A stretch of 64,000 bases of DNA, taken from positions 270,536 to 334,535 of the forward strand of contig HG799467.1 in the NCBI GenBank assembly GCA_000531095.1, read 5' to 3'. Position 1 is the first letter of the stretch; the number at the start of each line of letters is the position of its first letter. Shown here piece by piece: positions 45,451-55,173 of this stretch. Source of the stretch: Gemmata massiliana. GTDB taxonomy: Bacteria; Planctomycetota; Planctomycetia; Gemmatales; Gemmataceae. The notes beneath the pieces were generated by a model, which did no database searches, was not told the DNA's origin, and was given only the letters and a program-made list of their open reading frames with translations. Both the position numbers and the translations under genes were made by a program.

Positions 45451-45788
45451 GCTCCGTCCCCGTCTTTCGATCCGTGAATTGCCTCTTGCGCCCGTGTTAT
45501 CGGTACAACCGCCCTTGCCGAATTACCCTAATTCCGACACAACAGTTGAACTTGTTACAACCTGCCCTTTGGGAGTGTGCCGCGGGACCGTTCCAGGGAC
45601 TTCCATTTGAACTAAGTCCTAATGTGCCATAGGTCTCCACACTGCCCAGTTTGCCAAACTGACGTTGACTTCCGATACTGACGGTTAAGGCGCAGCCGAA
45701 TGTCGGCCCTGATGCGCCATTGGTGCCGGAGCGTGAACCGGCGAACCGACATCCCCGGACAGGGAGGTCCAGCCCTTCGAGGCGAGTG
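45451..45788. promoter_or_regulatory. Divergent control region between S49 gene and lipid synthase cluster
   Basis: 338 bases between divergent starts, so it should hold both promoters. A dyad CAGTTTGCCAAACTG (45647-45661; 6-bp arms) is a possible operator, and two related 15-16-base stretches lie at CCTAATGTGCCATAGG and CCTGATGCGCCATTGG. No -35/-10 pair was assigned. Confidence 0.4.
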
Positions 45789-48700
45789 ATGGAACCGCGC
45801 GACCTCATCGTTTTGACCCCTTCGGGAGCCGCCGACCCGTCACTCGCTATTGCCGCCTGCCGTGCAGGTGCGCGTGGCGTGTTGGACCTGGAGTTCGGCT
45901 CCCGCTTACTTGCGTCCCAAGCACTTACGAAACTCGCCCGGTTCGCAACCGGGTACGGTGTTCAGCTCCGCACGGACGCCACAGATCTGTTTGACCTCCT
46001 CGGTCAATTCAAACCCGCGTTCGTGATTCTCGCCGGGGCCGATCACCCCACTCTTGCAGCGCGTATGCGGGATCTGAATGCCGCGGGCATCGAAGTTTTG
46101 CGCGAAGCCACGAGCGTCGCGGAAGCATCGCGCGCGGTCGAACTCGGGGCGAAGGGCATCGTCCTGAAGGGCCACGAGGCCGGCGGGCGCGTCGGCGCCG
46201 ATACGTCGTTCGTGCTGCTCCAGCGGTGGCGCCGGTTCGCGGATAAGAACAGCGTGACGGTCCCATTTTGGGTGCGTGGGGGACTCGGGGCGAATACGGC
46301 GGCTGCGTGTGTCGCGGGCGGCGCGCGCGGTGGCGTTCTCGATTCGCAGGTGCTCCTCACGCACGAAACTCCTCTGCGCGAAGCCGCGCGGAAGCGCGTC
46401 GCGGGGTTGGACGGGAGCGAGACGCTCGTTCTCGGCGCGCGACTCGGTGAAGGCTACCGCATCTACGCGCGTCCGGATTGCGCCGGTGCGCAGGAACTTC
46501 GCGAAGGAAAGACGAGCGCCTCCAGCAACGCGACACTTTCCGCGGAAGAAAAGCTGACCGCGTGGCGCGAAGCGGTTCGCATGCGCGTCGCCGCTGATCC
46601 GTCCGCGGGCGTGTGGCTCTGCGGTCAGGACATCGTGACCGCGGCGCCGCTCGCGGCGAAGGGGTTGACCGTTGCGGGTGTGGTGCAGGCAATCTGCGCC
46701 CGCGTAACGCACCAACTGGAAGCGGCGAAGCGACTGAAGCACCTCGCGCCGGACTCATCGCTCGCGAAATCACACGGGACAAAGTACCCGATTCTGCAAG
46801 GGCCGATGACCCGCGTCAGCGACACGGCCGCGTTCGCGGACAGTGTGGCCGCGGGCGGTGCGCTGCCGTTCCTGGCGCTGGCGCTACTGCGCAAAGCGGA
46901 AACGGAAAAGCTCCTCGCGGAAACGAAGACGAAGCTCGGTGCGAAGCCGTGGGGCGTCGGCATCCTCGGCTTCGTGCCCAACGAGATCCGCAGCGAACAA
47001 CTCGAAGCGATTCGCAAGTACAAGCCGCCGTTCGCGATCATTGCAGGTGGGCGCCCGGACCAGGCCCGCGAACTCGAAACGCAGGGCATCCCGACGTACT
47101 TGCACGTTCCGTCGCCCGGCCTGCTGAAGATGTTCCTCAAGGACGGTTCCCGGAGGTTCATCTTCGAGGGGCAGGAGTGCGGCGGTCACATCGGCCCGCG
47201 CGCGAGTTTTGCGCTGTGGGAAGCGATGGTCGAAGTCCTGCTCGAAAACATCGGCAACAAGCCCGCGGACGACCTGCACGTTGTTTTTGCCGGCGGCATT
47301 CACGACGCGCTCTCTGCGAACATGGTCGCGGTGCTGAGCGCGTCGCTCGCCGAAAAGGGTGTGAAGGTCGGTGTGCTGCTCGGGACCGCGTACCTGTTCA
47401 CGAAGGAAGCGGTGCGCGGCGGCGCGATCACGGAGCGCTTCCAGAAGGAAGCCCTCGCGTGCGCGGACACTGTGCTGCTCGAAACCGGCCCGGGGCACGC
47501 GATCCGCTGTATCCCGACGCCCTACGCGGACGTGTTCGAGTCCGAGAAGCGGAAGCTGAAGGCCGAAGGCAAGACGCCGTTGGAAGTCGGCATTGCCCTT
47601 GAGCGCATGAACCTCGGGCGGCTCCGGGTCGCGAGCAAGGGCGTGGACCGCGCGCCGTCCGTGAACGGTAACGGGAGCGGTCTCGCCGACGTGAGTGCGG
47701 ACGAGCAGTTCGCACGCGGCATGTACATGATCGGGCAGATCGCCGCGCTCCACGATAAAGTCACGACTATCGCCGAACTGCACGCGAACGTGACCGACAG
47801 CATCATCCTGCCCGAATCGGCCGTTCGCACCCAGGATGTCGAACTGCCCGCGCCGCCGCCGTGCGACGTCGCGATCGTCGGGTTGTCGTGCTTCTACCCG
47901 CAATCCACTTCGCTGTGGCAGTACTGGGAAAACATCCTCGCGAAGACGAACGCCGTCATCGAGATCCCGCCGACGCACTGGGACTGGCGGCCGTACTACG
48001 ATCCCGACCCCCGCGCCAAAGACAAGATGGTGTCGAAGTGGGGCGGGTTCATGTCGGACATCACGTTCGACCCGCTCAAGTACGGGATCACGCCCAAGAG
48101 CATCCCGAACATCGAGCCGCTGCAACTGCTGCTGCTCGAAGGCGTGAACCAGGCGCTTGCTGACGCGGGCTACCTGGATCGGCCGTTCGCCCGCGAACGC
48201 ACCTGCGCCATCCTGGGCGTCGGTGGCGGCGGGATGCCGCTGTCCGTCGCATACGGGTTCCGCGCGTGTATGCCGCTGCTCGATTCGATTCCCGGCGTGC
48301 CGGTGAAGTCGAACGAGATCGTCGCGCTGGGCGAGGGCATGCTGCCGGAATGGACGGAAGACTCCTTCCCCGGCATCTTGCTGAACGTCGCGGCCGGGCG
48401 GGTCGCGAACCGGTTCAACCTCGGCGGCCCGAACATGGCGATCGACGCCGCGTGCGGGTCGTCGTTGGCCGCGCTGTACGCCGGTGTTCGTGAACTGAAC
48501 GACGGCACGAGCGACGTCGCGATCGTGATGGGTGGCGACGCAGTGCAGACGCCCTACGCCTATGTCGCGTTCTCGAAGACGCACGCGCTCAGCCCGAAGG
48601 GGCGGTGCCGGCCGTTCGACGCGGACGCCGACGGTATCGCACTCGCCGAGGGCGTCGGTATTGCGGTGCTGAAGCGACTCGCGGACGCGGAACGCGACGG

Positions 48701-51700
48701 CGACCGGATTTACGCCGTCATCAAGGGGGTCGGGGCTTCCAGCGACGGCCGCGACAAGGGACTCACCGCGCCGCGTGCGGAAGGTCAGCTCCGCGCGCTG
48801 CACCGGGCCTACGCTCAGGCTCGCGTGAACCCGGCGAACGTCGCGCTCGTGGAAGCGCACGGCACCGGGACCGTGGTCGGCGACCAGACCGAGGCTCGCG
48901 CGATTGGCCAGTTGATGCGCGATGCCGGGGGCGACCCGCAGTCGTGCGCGATCGGTTCGGTGAAGTCGATGATCGGGCACAGTAAGTGTGCCGCCGGCCT
49001 CGCGGGGCTCATCAAGACCGCGTTCGCGCTGCACCACAAGGTGCTCCCGCCCACGCTGGTCGAGACGCCGAACCCGAAGGCGAATCTCGAAGGCGGACCG
49101 CTGTACCTGAACACCGAAGCGAAGCCGTGGGTCCACGGGGCAGAGCACCCGCGAACCGCCGGCGTGAGCGCGTTCGGTTTCGGTGGCACGAACTTCCACA
49201 CGGTGCTCGAAGAGTACACTGGCGACTACCTGAACCGCCCGAACACCGGGATTCGTCAGTGGCCGACGGAACTCTTCGTGTGGCGCCGAGCGGACAAGGC
49301 CGCGATCACCACGAGCCTGAAGAGCGTGCGCGACGCGATCGTTGCTGGCGCACGACCGGCGCTGGCCGATCTCGCGGCGAGCGTGTGGCAGAGCAGCAAA
49401 ACGGCACCGGCCGGTAACGCGACACTCGCGGTGATTGCGTCCTCGCTCGACGACCTCAAGGAAAAGCTCGACGCGGCCCTCGAAGCGCTGCCCAAAGCGA
49501 CCGAGACGTGCACGGACCCGCGCGGGATCTACTTCGCCGCGAAGTCCGCGCCCGCGGGCAAGGTCGCGTTCCTGTTCCCGGGGCAGGGATCGCAGTACCC
49601 GGACATGCTCGCGCAGGTCGCGATGACGTTCTCCGAGGTGCGCGACGTTCTCGACCGGGCGGAAGCCGCACTCGACGCCGATCTCGACAAGCCGCTGAGC
49701 CGGTTCATCTACCCGCCGTCGTCGTTCACACCGGAACACGAGGCCACGAATCGCAACGAGCTGCGCCGGACGGAAATCGCGCAGTCGAGCATCGGTGCGA
49801 CGAGCATCGGCATGTTTCGGTTGCTCACGTCGCTCGGGATCGAAGCCGATTTCTTCGCGGGCCACAGTTACGGCGAGTACGCGGCGCTTACGGCGGCCGG
49901 GGCGCTCTCCGAAGACGACCTGATGCACCTGTCGTTCAAGCGCGGCTTGGCGATTCGTGAAGCCGCGATCAACGCCCCGGGCGGGATGATCGCGGCGGAC
50001 AACACCGCCGAGGCGATCGCGCCGGTGCTGAAGGGCATCGCCGATGTGTGGATCGCGAACCACAACTCGCCGACCCAAACCGTGATCGCGGGTACCGAAG
50101 CCGGGGTCAAGGTCGCCGCGGAGAAGCTCCAGGCGGCGGGGATCCGCTCGCAGCGGATCGCGGTCGCGTGCGGGTTCCACTCGCCGCTCATCGCGGGGGC
50201 GAAGCCGGCGCTGGCCGCCGCTCTTTCGCGGGCCACGTTCACGGCCCCGAGTAAGCCAGTGTTCTCGAACACGAGTGCCGTGCCGCACCCGGCCGACGGG
50301 AGCGTGATCGCGAAGCAACTCGCGGAGCACCTCGTGTCGCCGGTGCGATTCGCGGACGAAATTCGTGCGATGCACGAGGCCGGCGCGCGGGTCTTCGTGG
50401 AGGTCGGGCCGCAAGCGGTTCTGACCGGACTCACGGGCCAGATCCTCGCGGGCCGACCGCACCTCGCGCTCGCGAGCGACGCGAAGTCCCGCCCGGGGCT
50501 GGTGCAACTCGCCCACCTGCTCGGGCAACTGCTCGCGGTCGGTGTATCGGCCAACCTCGACCGCCTCTTCGTGGGCCGGAACGTGCAAGCGTTCGACCTC
50601 GCGAAGCTCAACGCGGACACCGGCAAGCCGAAACTCGCGCCGACGACGTGGCTCGTCAACGGCATTCGGAGCAAACCGCTGAACGCGCCCGAACCGCGGT
50701 TGCTGGGGCAAGCACTTCCGGCCAACGCTGCGGCCCGGAACGAAGCCCCGCGGCCCGATACGAACGGCAAGGCGAAGCCGAAACCGGTGCAGCCCGAAAG
50801 TTCGACCAAGCCCGTGCCCCCGCCCGCGCCGACCCCCGCTCCGAAGTCACCCGCGCCCAACGCTGCCGCTCTACCGCCCGCTGTCACCACGCCCTCACGA
50901 GCGATGATGCACAACACCGAAACTCAACCCGCTCTGTCGGTCCCCTCCACTAACGGGCACGCGCATCATCATGCCGCGCCCGATGGTGCCGCAGCCGTGA
51001 TGATGCGGTTCCAGGAGGTGATGGGGCGCTTCCTCGATACGCAGAAGTCCGTGATGCTCGGCTTCCTCGGCGCGCCCAACGCGGCCGCCACCGCTCCCGC
51101 GCCGCACACGAACGGCCACGCCGCGTACCCCGTGGTGCCGCACACGAACGGGCACAGCTACACGAACGGGAATGGCAACGGCCACGCCCACACCAACGGT
51201 CACGCCCACACGAACGGGCACGCGACCCCGATGCCGGTTCCCGCGCTGGCGACCAACCGCATCGCGACGCCAGTGGTTGCCCGGCCGCAAGCGCCGGCGC
51301 CCGTCGTCAGCAACAAGGCCGAAACGAACGGCAAACACGCGCCGGTTGCCGAAGCCGCGCCCGTGGCCGTTCCCGCGCCGGCGAAGAAGCCCGCGGGCGG
51401 TGCGTTGGACCGCGATACGCTGCTCGCCCGGTTGCTCGACCTCGTGAGCGAGCGCACCGGTTACCCGAAGGAAGCGCTGAGCATCGACCTCGACCTCGAA
51501 GCCGACCTGGGGGTCGATTCGATCAAGCGCGTCGAGGTGCTGGGCGCGCTCGCCGAGAGCATCGAGGCCGGTGCGGACGGCAAGCAGCCGAACCTGGAGA
51601 TGGAGAAGCTCTCTGTCATCAAGACGCTCCGCGGGATCGCCGACTACGTGATGGGTGCGCTGAACGAAGCCACGCCCGCGTCGGCTCCTTCGACGAATGG

Positions 51701-53366
51701 CAAGCACGAGGCCCCCGCGCTGCCTGCTGCCAGCGAAGCGCCCGCGACCCGGGCCAACGCGAACGGCGACTTTCACCCCGGCGCGCGACAGGGTGATGTT
51801 CAGCGGCTCGTGGTGCGCCTGATCGACGCGCCGCTCCCGATCCGGCCGACGTTCAGCCCGCCGACCGGCACCATCGTCATCACCGATGACGAACTCGGTG
51901 TCGCGCAAGAACTGGCCGACCGGCTCGCGGAACTCGACATCAAGACCGCGCTCGTTCGCATGGGCAAGAACGAGGGCTTCAACGCCGATCTGACCAACCC
52001 CGTTGCGGTGAGCGAACTGCTCGGCCGCGTGCGCGAGAAGTGCGGCGCGGTGTCCGGCCTGGTTCACCTGCTGCCGCTCGCGGAACCGCCCGCGGGCGAA
52101 ACCGATGAACAGCGGATGCGGCGCGAAGTGAAGTCGCTGTACCTGCTCGCTCGCGGGTTGGAAAACGACATCCGCGCGGCCGGGACGAACGGCTCTGCCG
52201 TGCTGCTCACGGTGACCGCGATGGGCGGCGCGATGGGGTACAGCGACGAACTGCCGAGCGAGTTCTTCGCCGGTCACGGTGGCATCGCCGGGTTCACCAA
52301 GTGCCTCGGGTACGAGTGGCCCGAAGTCACCGTTCGCGTCGTGGACGTGAACGCGGAAGCCGCCGCGCCGCGGCTCGTCGAGCAGCTCCTCGGCGAACTC
52401 GGTGACCCGGACGGCCCGTTCGAGGTTGGTCGCGACGGTGAGTTCCGCAAGACGTGGCAGGTCGATCCGGGACCGTTGGAGAAAGACACCCAGGCGATCG
52501 AGCTCGACGCGAACAGCACGGTGCTCGTCACCGGTGGCGCACGCGGCATCACCGCGAAGGTCGCGCTGGAAATCGCGTCGCGGTACAAGTCGAAGCTCGT
52601 GCTGGTCGGTAGCTCGCCCGCGCCGGCCGTCGAGAGCGCGGACACAGCCTCGCTTCAGACGCCGGCGGAGATCAAGGCCGCGCTATTGAAGCAACAACCC
52701 GGCGCGAAACCGGCCGCGGTCGAGGCCGCGTACAAGCGCCTGCTCAAGGACCGCGAGATCCGCGCCAACCTCGACGCGATCCGGACCGCGGGCGGTTCCG
52801 CTGAGTACCGCGCGGTCGATGTTCGTGACTCCGCCGCGTTCGGCGGCCTCATCGACGAACTGAACGCCAAAGGTGGGATCGCGGGTGTGATCCACGGTGC
52901 CGGGGTGATCGAAGACAAGCTCCTGCGCGACAAGACGCCGGAGTCCTTCGACCGCGTGTTCGGCACGAAGGTCGATAGCGCCCTGACGCTGACAAGGAAA
53001 CTCGATCCGGCCAAGCTGAAGTTCTTCGCGCTGTTCGCCTCGATCACGAGCCGCTACGGGAACCGCGGACAGTCGGACTACGCCGCCGCGAACGAAGTGC
53101 TCAGCAAGCTTGCGTGCGATCTCGACCGCAAGTGGCCGGGGCGCGTGGTGTCGGTCGCGTGGGGGCCGTGGGCCGAGGTCGGCATGGTCGCGGACCTGGA
53201 GAAGCACCTCGTGGCCCGTGGGCTGAAGCTCATCGAACCGGCCGTCGGCGCCGGGTTCGCGGTGGACGAAGTGATCTTCGGCACGAAGGGCGAACCGGAA
53301 GTCGTTGTGGCGGGTGGCACCGAATCGGCGCCGAAGCAGCGCGCCAGCGCACAACCCGTGGCGTAA
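45789..53366 (+). CDS. PUFA-synthase-like megasynthase: NPD-NPD-KS-AT-ACP-KR
   Basis: About 2525 residues; start ATG 45789 with GAGG six bases upstream. Residues about 5-330 and 345-640 are two flavin TIM-barrel (2-nitropropane dioxygenase/PfaD-type) domains, with LKGHEAGGRVG near 127 and EGQECGGHIG near 460. KS about 690-1140 (Cys in DAACGSS near 888; EAHGTGT near 1022; GSVKSMIGHSKC). AT about 1255-1560 (GHSYGEY near 1357). A His/Asn/Gly-rich linker follows. One ACP (LGVDSIKRVE near 1907), the motif used by PUFA synthases. KR about 2240-2520 (TGGARGI; YGNRGQSDYAAAN). No DH, which is encoded downstream. The stop codon lies inside a sequencing linker, so the true C-terminus is uncertain. Confidence 0.88.
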   Translation: MEPRDLIVLTPSGAADPSLAIAACRAGARGVLDLEFGSRLLASQALTKLARFATGYGVQLRTDATDLFDLLGQFKPAFVILAGADHPTLAARMRDLNAAGIEVLREATSVAEASRAVELGAKGIVLKGHEAGGRVGADTSFVLLQRWRRFADKNSVTVPFWVRGGLGANTAAACVAGGARGGVLDSQVLLTHETPLREAARKRVAGLDGSETLVLGARLGEGYRIYARPDCAGAQELREGKTSASSNATLSAEEKLTAWREAVRMRVAADPSAGVWLCGQDIVTAAPLAAKGLTVAGVVQAICARVTHQLEAAKRLKHLAPDSSLAKSHGTKYPILQGPMTRVSDTAAFADSVAAGGALPFLALALLRKAETEKLLAETKTKLGAKPWGVGILGFVPNEIRSEQLEAIRKYKPPFAIIAGGRPDQARELETQGIPTYLHVPSPGLLKMFLKDGSRRFIFEGQECGGHIGPRASFALWEAMVEVLLENIGNKPADDLHVVFAGGIHDALSANMVAVLSASLAEKGVKVGVLLGTAYLFTKEAVRGGAITERFQKEALACADTVLLETGPGHAIRCIPTPYADVFESEKRKLKAEGKTPLEVGIALERMNLGRLRVASKGVDRAPSVNGNGSGLADVSADEQFARGMYMIGQIAALHDKVTTIAELHANVTDSIILPESAVRTQDVELPAPPPCDVAIVGLSCFYPQSTSLWQYWENILAKTNAVIEIPPTHWDWRPYYDPDPRAKDKMVSKWGGFMSDITFDPLKYGITPKSIPNIEPLQLLLLEGVNQALADAGYLDRPFARERTCAILGVGGGGMPLSVAYGFRACMPLLDSIPGVPVKSNEIVALGEGMLPEWTEDSFPGILLNVAAGRVANRFNLGGPNMAIDAACGSSLAALYAGVRELNDGTSDVAIVMGGDAVQTPYAYVAFSKTHALSPKGRCRPFDADADGIALAEGVGIAVLKRLADAERDGDRIYAVIKGVGASSDGRDKGLTAPRAEGQLRALHRAYAQARVNPANVALVEAHGTGTVVGDQTEARAIGQLMRDAGGDPQSCAIGSVKSMIGHSKCAAGLAGLIKTAFALHHKVLPPTLVETPNPKANLEGGPLYLNTEAKPWVHGAEHPRTAGVSAFGFGGTNFHTVLEEYTGDYLNRPNTGIRQWPTELFVWRRADKAAITTSLKSVRDAIVAGARPALADLAASVWQSSKTAPAGNATLAVIASSLDDLKEKLDAALEALPKATETCTDPRGIYFAAKSAPAGKVAFLFPGQGSQYPDMLAQVAMTFSEVRDVLDRAEAALDADLDKPLSRFIYPPSSFTPEHEATNRNELRRTEIAQSSIGATSIGMFRLLTSLGIEADFFAGHSYGEYAALTAAGALSEDDLMHLSFKRGLAIREAAINAPGGMIAADNTAEAIAPVLKGIADVWIANHNSPTQTVIAGTEAGVKVAAEKLQAAGIRSQRIAVACGFHSPLIAGAKPALAAALSRATFTAPSKPVFSNTSAVPHPADGSVIAKQLAEHLVSPVRFADEIRAMHEAGARVFVEVGPQAVLTGLTGQILAGRPHLALASDAKSRPGLVQLAHLLGQLLAVGVSANLDRLFVGRNVQAFDLAKLNADTGKPKLAPTTWLVNGIRSKPLNAPEPRLLGQALPANAAARNEAPRPDTNGKAKPKPVQPESSTKPVPPPAPTPAPKSPAPNAAALPPAVTTPSRAMMHNTETQPALSVPSTNGHAHHHAAPDGAAAVMMRFQEVMGRFLDTQKSVMLGFLGAPNAAATAPAPHTNGHAAYPVVPHTNGHSYTNGNGNGHAHTNGHAHTNGHATPMPVPALATNRIATPVVARPQAPAPVVSNKAETNGKHAPVAEAAPVAVPAPAKKPAGGALDRDTLLARLLDLVSERTGYPKEALSIDLDLEADLGVDSIKRVEVLGALAESIEAGADGKQPNLEMEKLSVIKTLRGIADYVMGALNEATPASAPSTNGKHEAPALPAASEAPATRANANGDFHPGARQGDVQRLVVRLIDAPLPIRPTFSPPTGTIVITDDELGVAQELADRLAELDIKTALVRMGKNEGFNADLTNPVAVSELLGRVREKCGAVSGLVHLLPLAEPPAGETDEQRMRREVKSLYLLARGLENDIRAAGTNGSAVLLTVTAMGGAMGYSDELPSEFFAGHGGIAGFTKCLGYEWPEVTVRVVDVNAEAAAPRLVEQLLGELGDPDGPFEVGRDGEFRKTWQVDPGPLEKDTQAIELDANSTVLVTGGARGITAKVALEIASRYKSKLVLVGSSPAPAVESADTASLQTPAEIKAALLKQQPGAKPAAVEAAYKRLLKDREIRANLDAIRTAGGSAEYRAVDVRDSAAFGGLIDELNAKGGIAGVIHGAGVIEDKLLRDKTPESFDRVFGTKVDSALTLTRKLDPAKLKFFALFASITSRYGNRGQSDYAAANEVLSKLACDLDRKWPGRVVSVAWGPWAEVGMVADLEKHLVARGLKLIEPAVGAGFAVDEVIFGTKGEPEVVVAGGTESAPKQRASAQPVA
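51104..51232 (+). repeat. Degenerate coding minisatellite (HTNGHA linker)
   Basis: Imperfect tandem units of about 15-18 bases (CACACGAACGGCCACG-like), encoding HTNGHA-type repeats in the linker between AT and ACP. It should be a flexible, His-rich tether. Such tracts vary in length between strains and are hard to assemble. Confidence 0.75.
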
Positions 53367-53403
53367 TAACTTCGTATAGCATACATTGTACGAAGTTATA
53401 CGA
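53362..53403. other. loxP-type 454 paired-end linker left in the assembly
   Basis: 53366-53399 is a 34-bp lox site: left arm ATAACTTCGTATA, spacer GCATACAT, right arm TGTACGAAGTTAT (one mismatch from loxP). The flanks CGTA on the left and ACGA on the right extend the match to the 42-bp linker of 454 Titanium paired-end libraries. This is very unlikely to be natural planctomycete DNA. It supplies the TAA that ends the megasynthase ORF. Sequence left and right may not be adjacent in the genome. Confidence 0.9.
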
Positions 53404-53476
53404 TGATGCTCGGCTTCCTTGCGCTATTCCCGGTGACCCCTTCGGGGTCCAAAGGCAAAATGCCGGGGCGTTTGTT

Positions 53477-53664
53477 GTTTTCGCGGCCCCAACGGGGCCA
53501 CCGGGAATAGCCAGGGGTTTCAACCCCTGGTTCTTTTTCCGTTTTCGCGGCCCCAATGGGGCCACCGGAAGTAGTCAGGAGTTTCAACCCCTGGTTCTTT
53601 TCGTTGTTTCGTGGCCTCAATGGGCCACCGGGAATAGCCAGGAATTTCACCCCTGGTTCTATTA
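53477..53664. repeat. Three tandem 64-65-bp repeats with internal palindromes
   Basis: Units start at about 53477, 53541 and 53606 (GTTTTCGCGGCCCC, GTTTTCGCGGCCCC, GTTTCGTGGCCTC). Each has GGCCCCAAyGGGGCC, then ATAGCCAGGGGTTTCAACCC-like hairpin sequence; the third unit is decayed. They fill the space between the synthase and AT genes. Related CCAGGGGT/ACCCCTGG arms occur at 6580-6738. No spacers of unique sequence, so not a CRISPR. Confidence 0.85.
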
Positions 53665-53682
53665 ACGCGAACAATTTCTCTC

Positions 53683-55173
53683 ATGACTCAGACCCTCGCG
53701 CAACCGCAACCCCGCGTCATTCCTCCCGTGACCGGATGGGACACGGAAGTTTTCGTGCTGCGCGGTGACGATCGCGCTGCGCTGCGCCAGCGCGTTCTTG
53801 CGCTTGTGGAACAGGTCGAGCACCAGCCCGACGCCCCGCTCGTCGATTTCGCTGCGGCGCTCGCGCGCGAGGTTCAGCCCGGCGGCTCACGCCTCACGGT
53901 GGTTGCGGGTTCCCGGGCCGATCTGCTCACGCGCCTCAAACGCGCCGCGGACCGGCTGGGCGATCCGAAGACCAAGCAGATCCGGGACGCGAACGGCCTC
54001 TACTTTTTCGAGCAGCCGCTGGCAGAGCAGGGCACGGTCGCGTTCCTGTTCCCGGGCGAAGGCGCGCAGTACCTGAACATGCTCGCTGACCTGTGCTGCG
54101 TGTTCCCGGAGGTGGAAGAAACCTTCGCGTGGTGCGACCAGCTCGCGGCCGAGGCCGGGCGCCCGGAATCATCGCTGCGGCGCGTGCTGCACCTCCCGAC
54201 CGATGCCACCGCCGAGGACAAGGCCGCGGCCGAACTCGAACTCCGGGGGTTGGGGCCGTCCATCTTCGGGGTTCTGCTCGCGGACCAGGCGATCCTCCGT
54301 GTGCTCGAAAATCTGCAAATTCCGGTGTCCGCGATGGCCGGTCACAGCGCCGGCGAACTCGGCGCGCTGCTCGCGAGTGGTGCGATGAACGCCCGCGACC
54401 AGCACGGCTCGCGGTTGCCGGAAATCATGGAGATCATGCAGCGCCAGGAGAGCGACGCGGGCGGGCCGGAGGTCGTGCTGCTCGCGGTCGGCGCGAGCAA
54501 GGCGACGATCATGGAGGTCGCGAACGAGGTCGCGGGCGGCTCGGTGATCGTCGCGATGGACAACTGCCCGCACCAGTGCGTCGCGGTGGGGCCGGCGCAC
54601 CCGGTCGCCGCGGTCGAGGCTGCGCTCACGGAACGCGGGATCATTTGCGAGCGGCTGCCGTTCAAGCGCCCGTACCACACCCCGCTGTTCGAGCCGTACA
54701 TGGGGGCGCTCCGCGAACTGTTCGTGGGTGTGCCATTCAATCAAACGCAAACGGCGGTTTACTGCTGCTCGACCGGCGAACTGTTCCCGACCGACCCCGA
54801 CGCGATGCGAGCGCTCGCCGTGAACCACTGGGTCACCCCGGTCGAGTTCACGCGGATGATCGAGAGCATGCACCGCGACGGCGTGCGCCTTTTCGTCGAG
54901 TGCGGCCCGCGCGGGAACCTGTCGGCGTTCGTGGAAGACATCCTCCGGGGTAAGTCGTTCGCCGCGATCCCCGCGAACGTGCTCCGCAAGAGCGGCCCGA
55001 CGCAGATCAACCACATGGTTGCGCAACTGGTCGCGCACGGCGTGGACCTGAACTTGGGCTACCTGTACGCGGGGCGGGTGGGCGAAGAACCTAACCCCCT
55101 AACCCCTTCCCTAAGAAGGAAGGGGGAGAAATCCCAAACATCAGCGAATACACGCCGCAAGCGCCGGTTTTAA
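53683..55173 (+). CDS. Stand-alone acyltransferase (PfaB-like) of the lipid synthase cluster
   Basis: 496 residues. Malonyl/acyltransferase domain at about 115-440: FLFPGEGAQYLNM, active-site GHSAGELGALL, later FKRPYHTPLF and VECGPRGNLSAF. The N-terminal 100 residues resemble the linker that precedes AT domains. The last 29 residues (from EEPNPLTPSLRRKGEK) are encoded by a repeat element at 55090-55211 and are probably a recent extension. Domain order and place in the cluster fit the separate AT of PUFA-type synthases. Confidence 0.85.
   Translation: MTQTLAQPQPRVIPPVTGWDTEVFVLRGDDRAALRQRVLALVEQVEHQPDAPLVDFAAALAREVQPGGSRLTVVAGSRADLLTRLKRAADRLGDPKTKQIRDANGLYFFEQPLAEQGTVAFLFPGEGAQYLNMLADLCCVFPEVEETFAWCDQLAAEAGRPESSLRRVLHLPTDATAEDKAAAELELRGLGPSIFGVLLADQAILRVLENLQIPVSAMAGHSAGELGALLASGAMNARDQHGSRLPEIMEIMQRQESDAGGPEVVLLAVGASKATIMEVANEVAGGSVIVAMDNCPHQCVAVGPAHPVAAVEAALTERGIICERLPFKRPYHTPLFEPYMGALRELFVGVPFNQTQTAVYCCSTGELFPTDPDAMRALAVNHWVTPVEFTRMIESMHRDGVRLFVECGPRGNLSAFVEDILRGKSFAAIPANVLRKSGPTQINHMVAQLVAHGVDLNLGYLYAGRVGEEPNPLTPSLRRKGEKSQTSANTRRKRRF

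Noticed and set aside
46884-50711. Antisense ORF of about 1275 codons over the megasynthase
   Set aside because: Same cause: high GC third positions keep the opposite frame open. No recognisable protein, and the plus strand has full KS and AT motifs.
53362-53403. A natural lox site or a phage/plasmid recombination site
   Set aside because: The match includes the extra flanking bases of the commercial 454 linker, no Cre-like recombinase or phage gene is near, and frameshift errors elsewhere fit the same technology.
53477-53664. Possible CRISPR array
   Set aside because: Units are 65 bp tandem copies without unique spacers, only three in number, and no cas genes are near.
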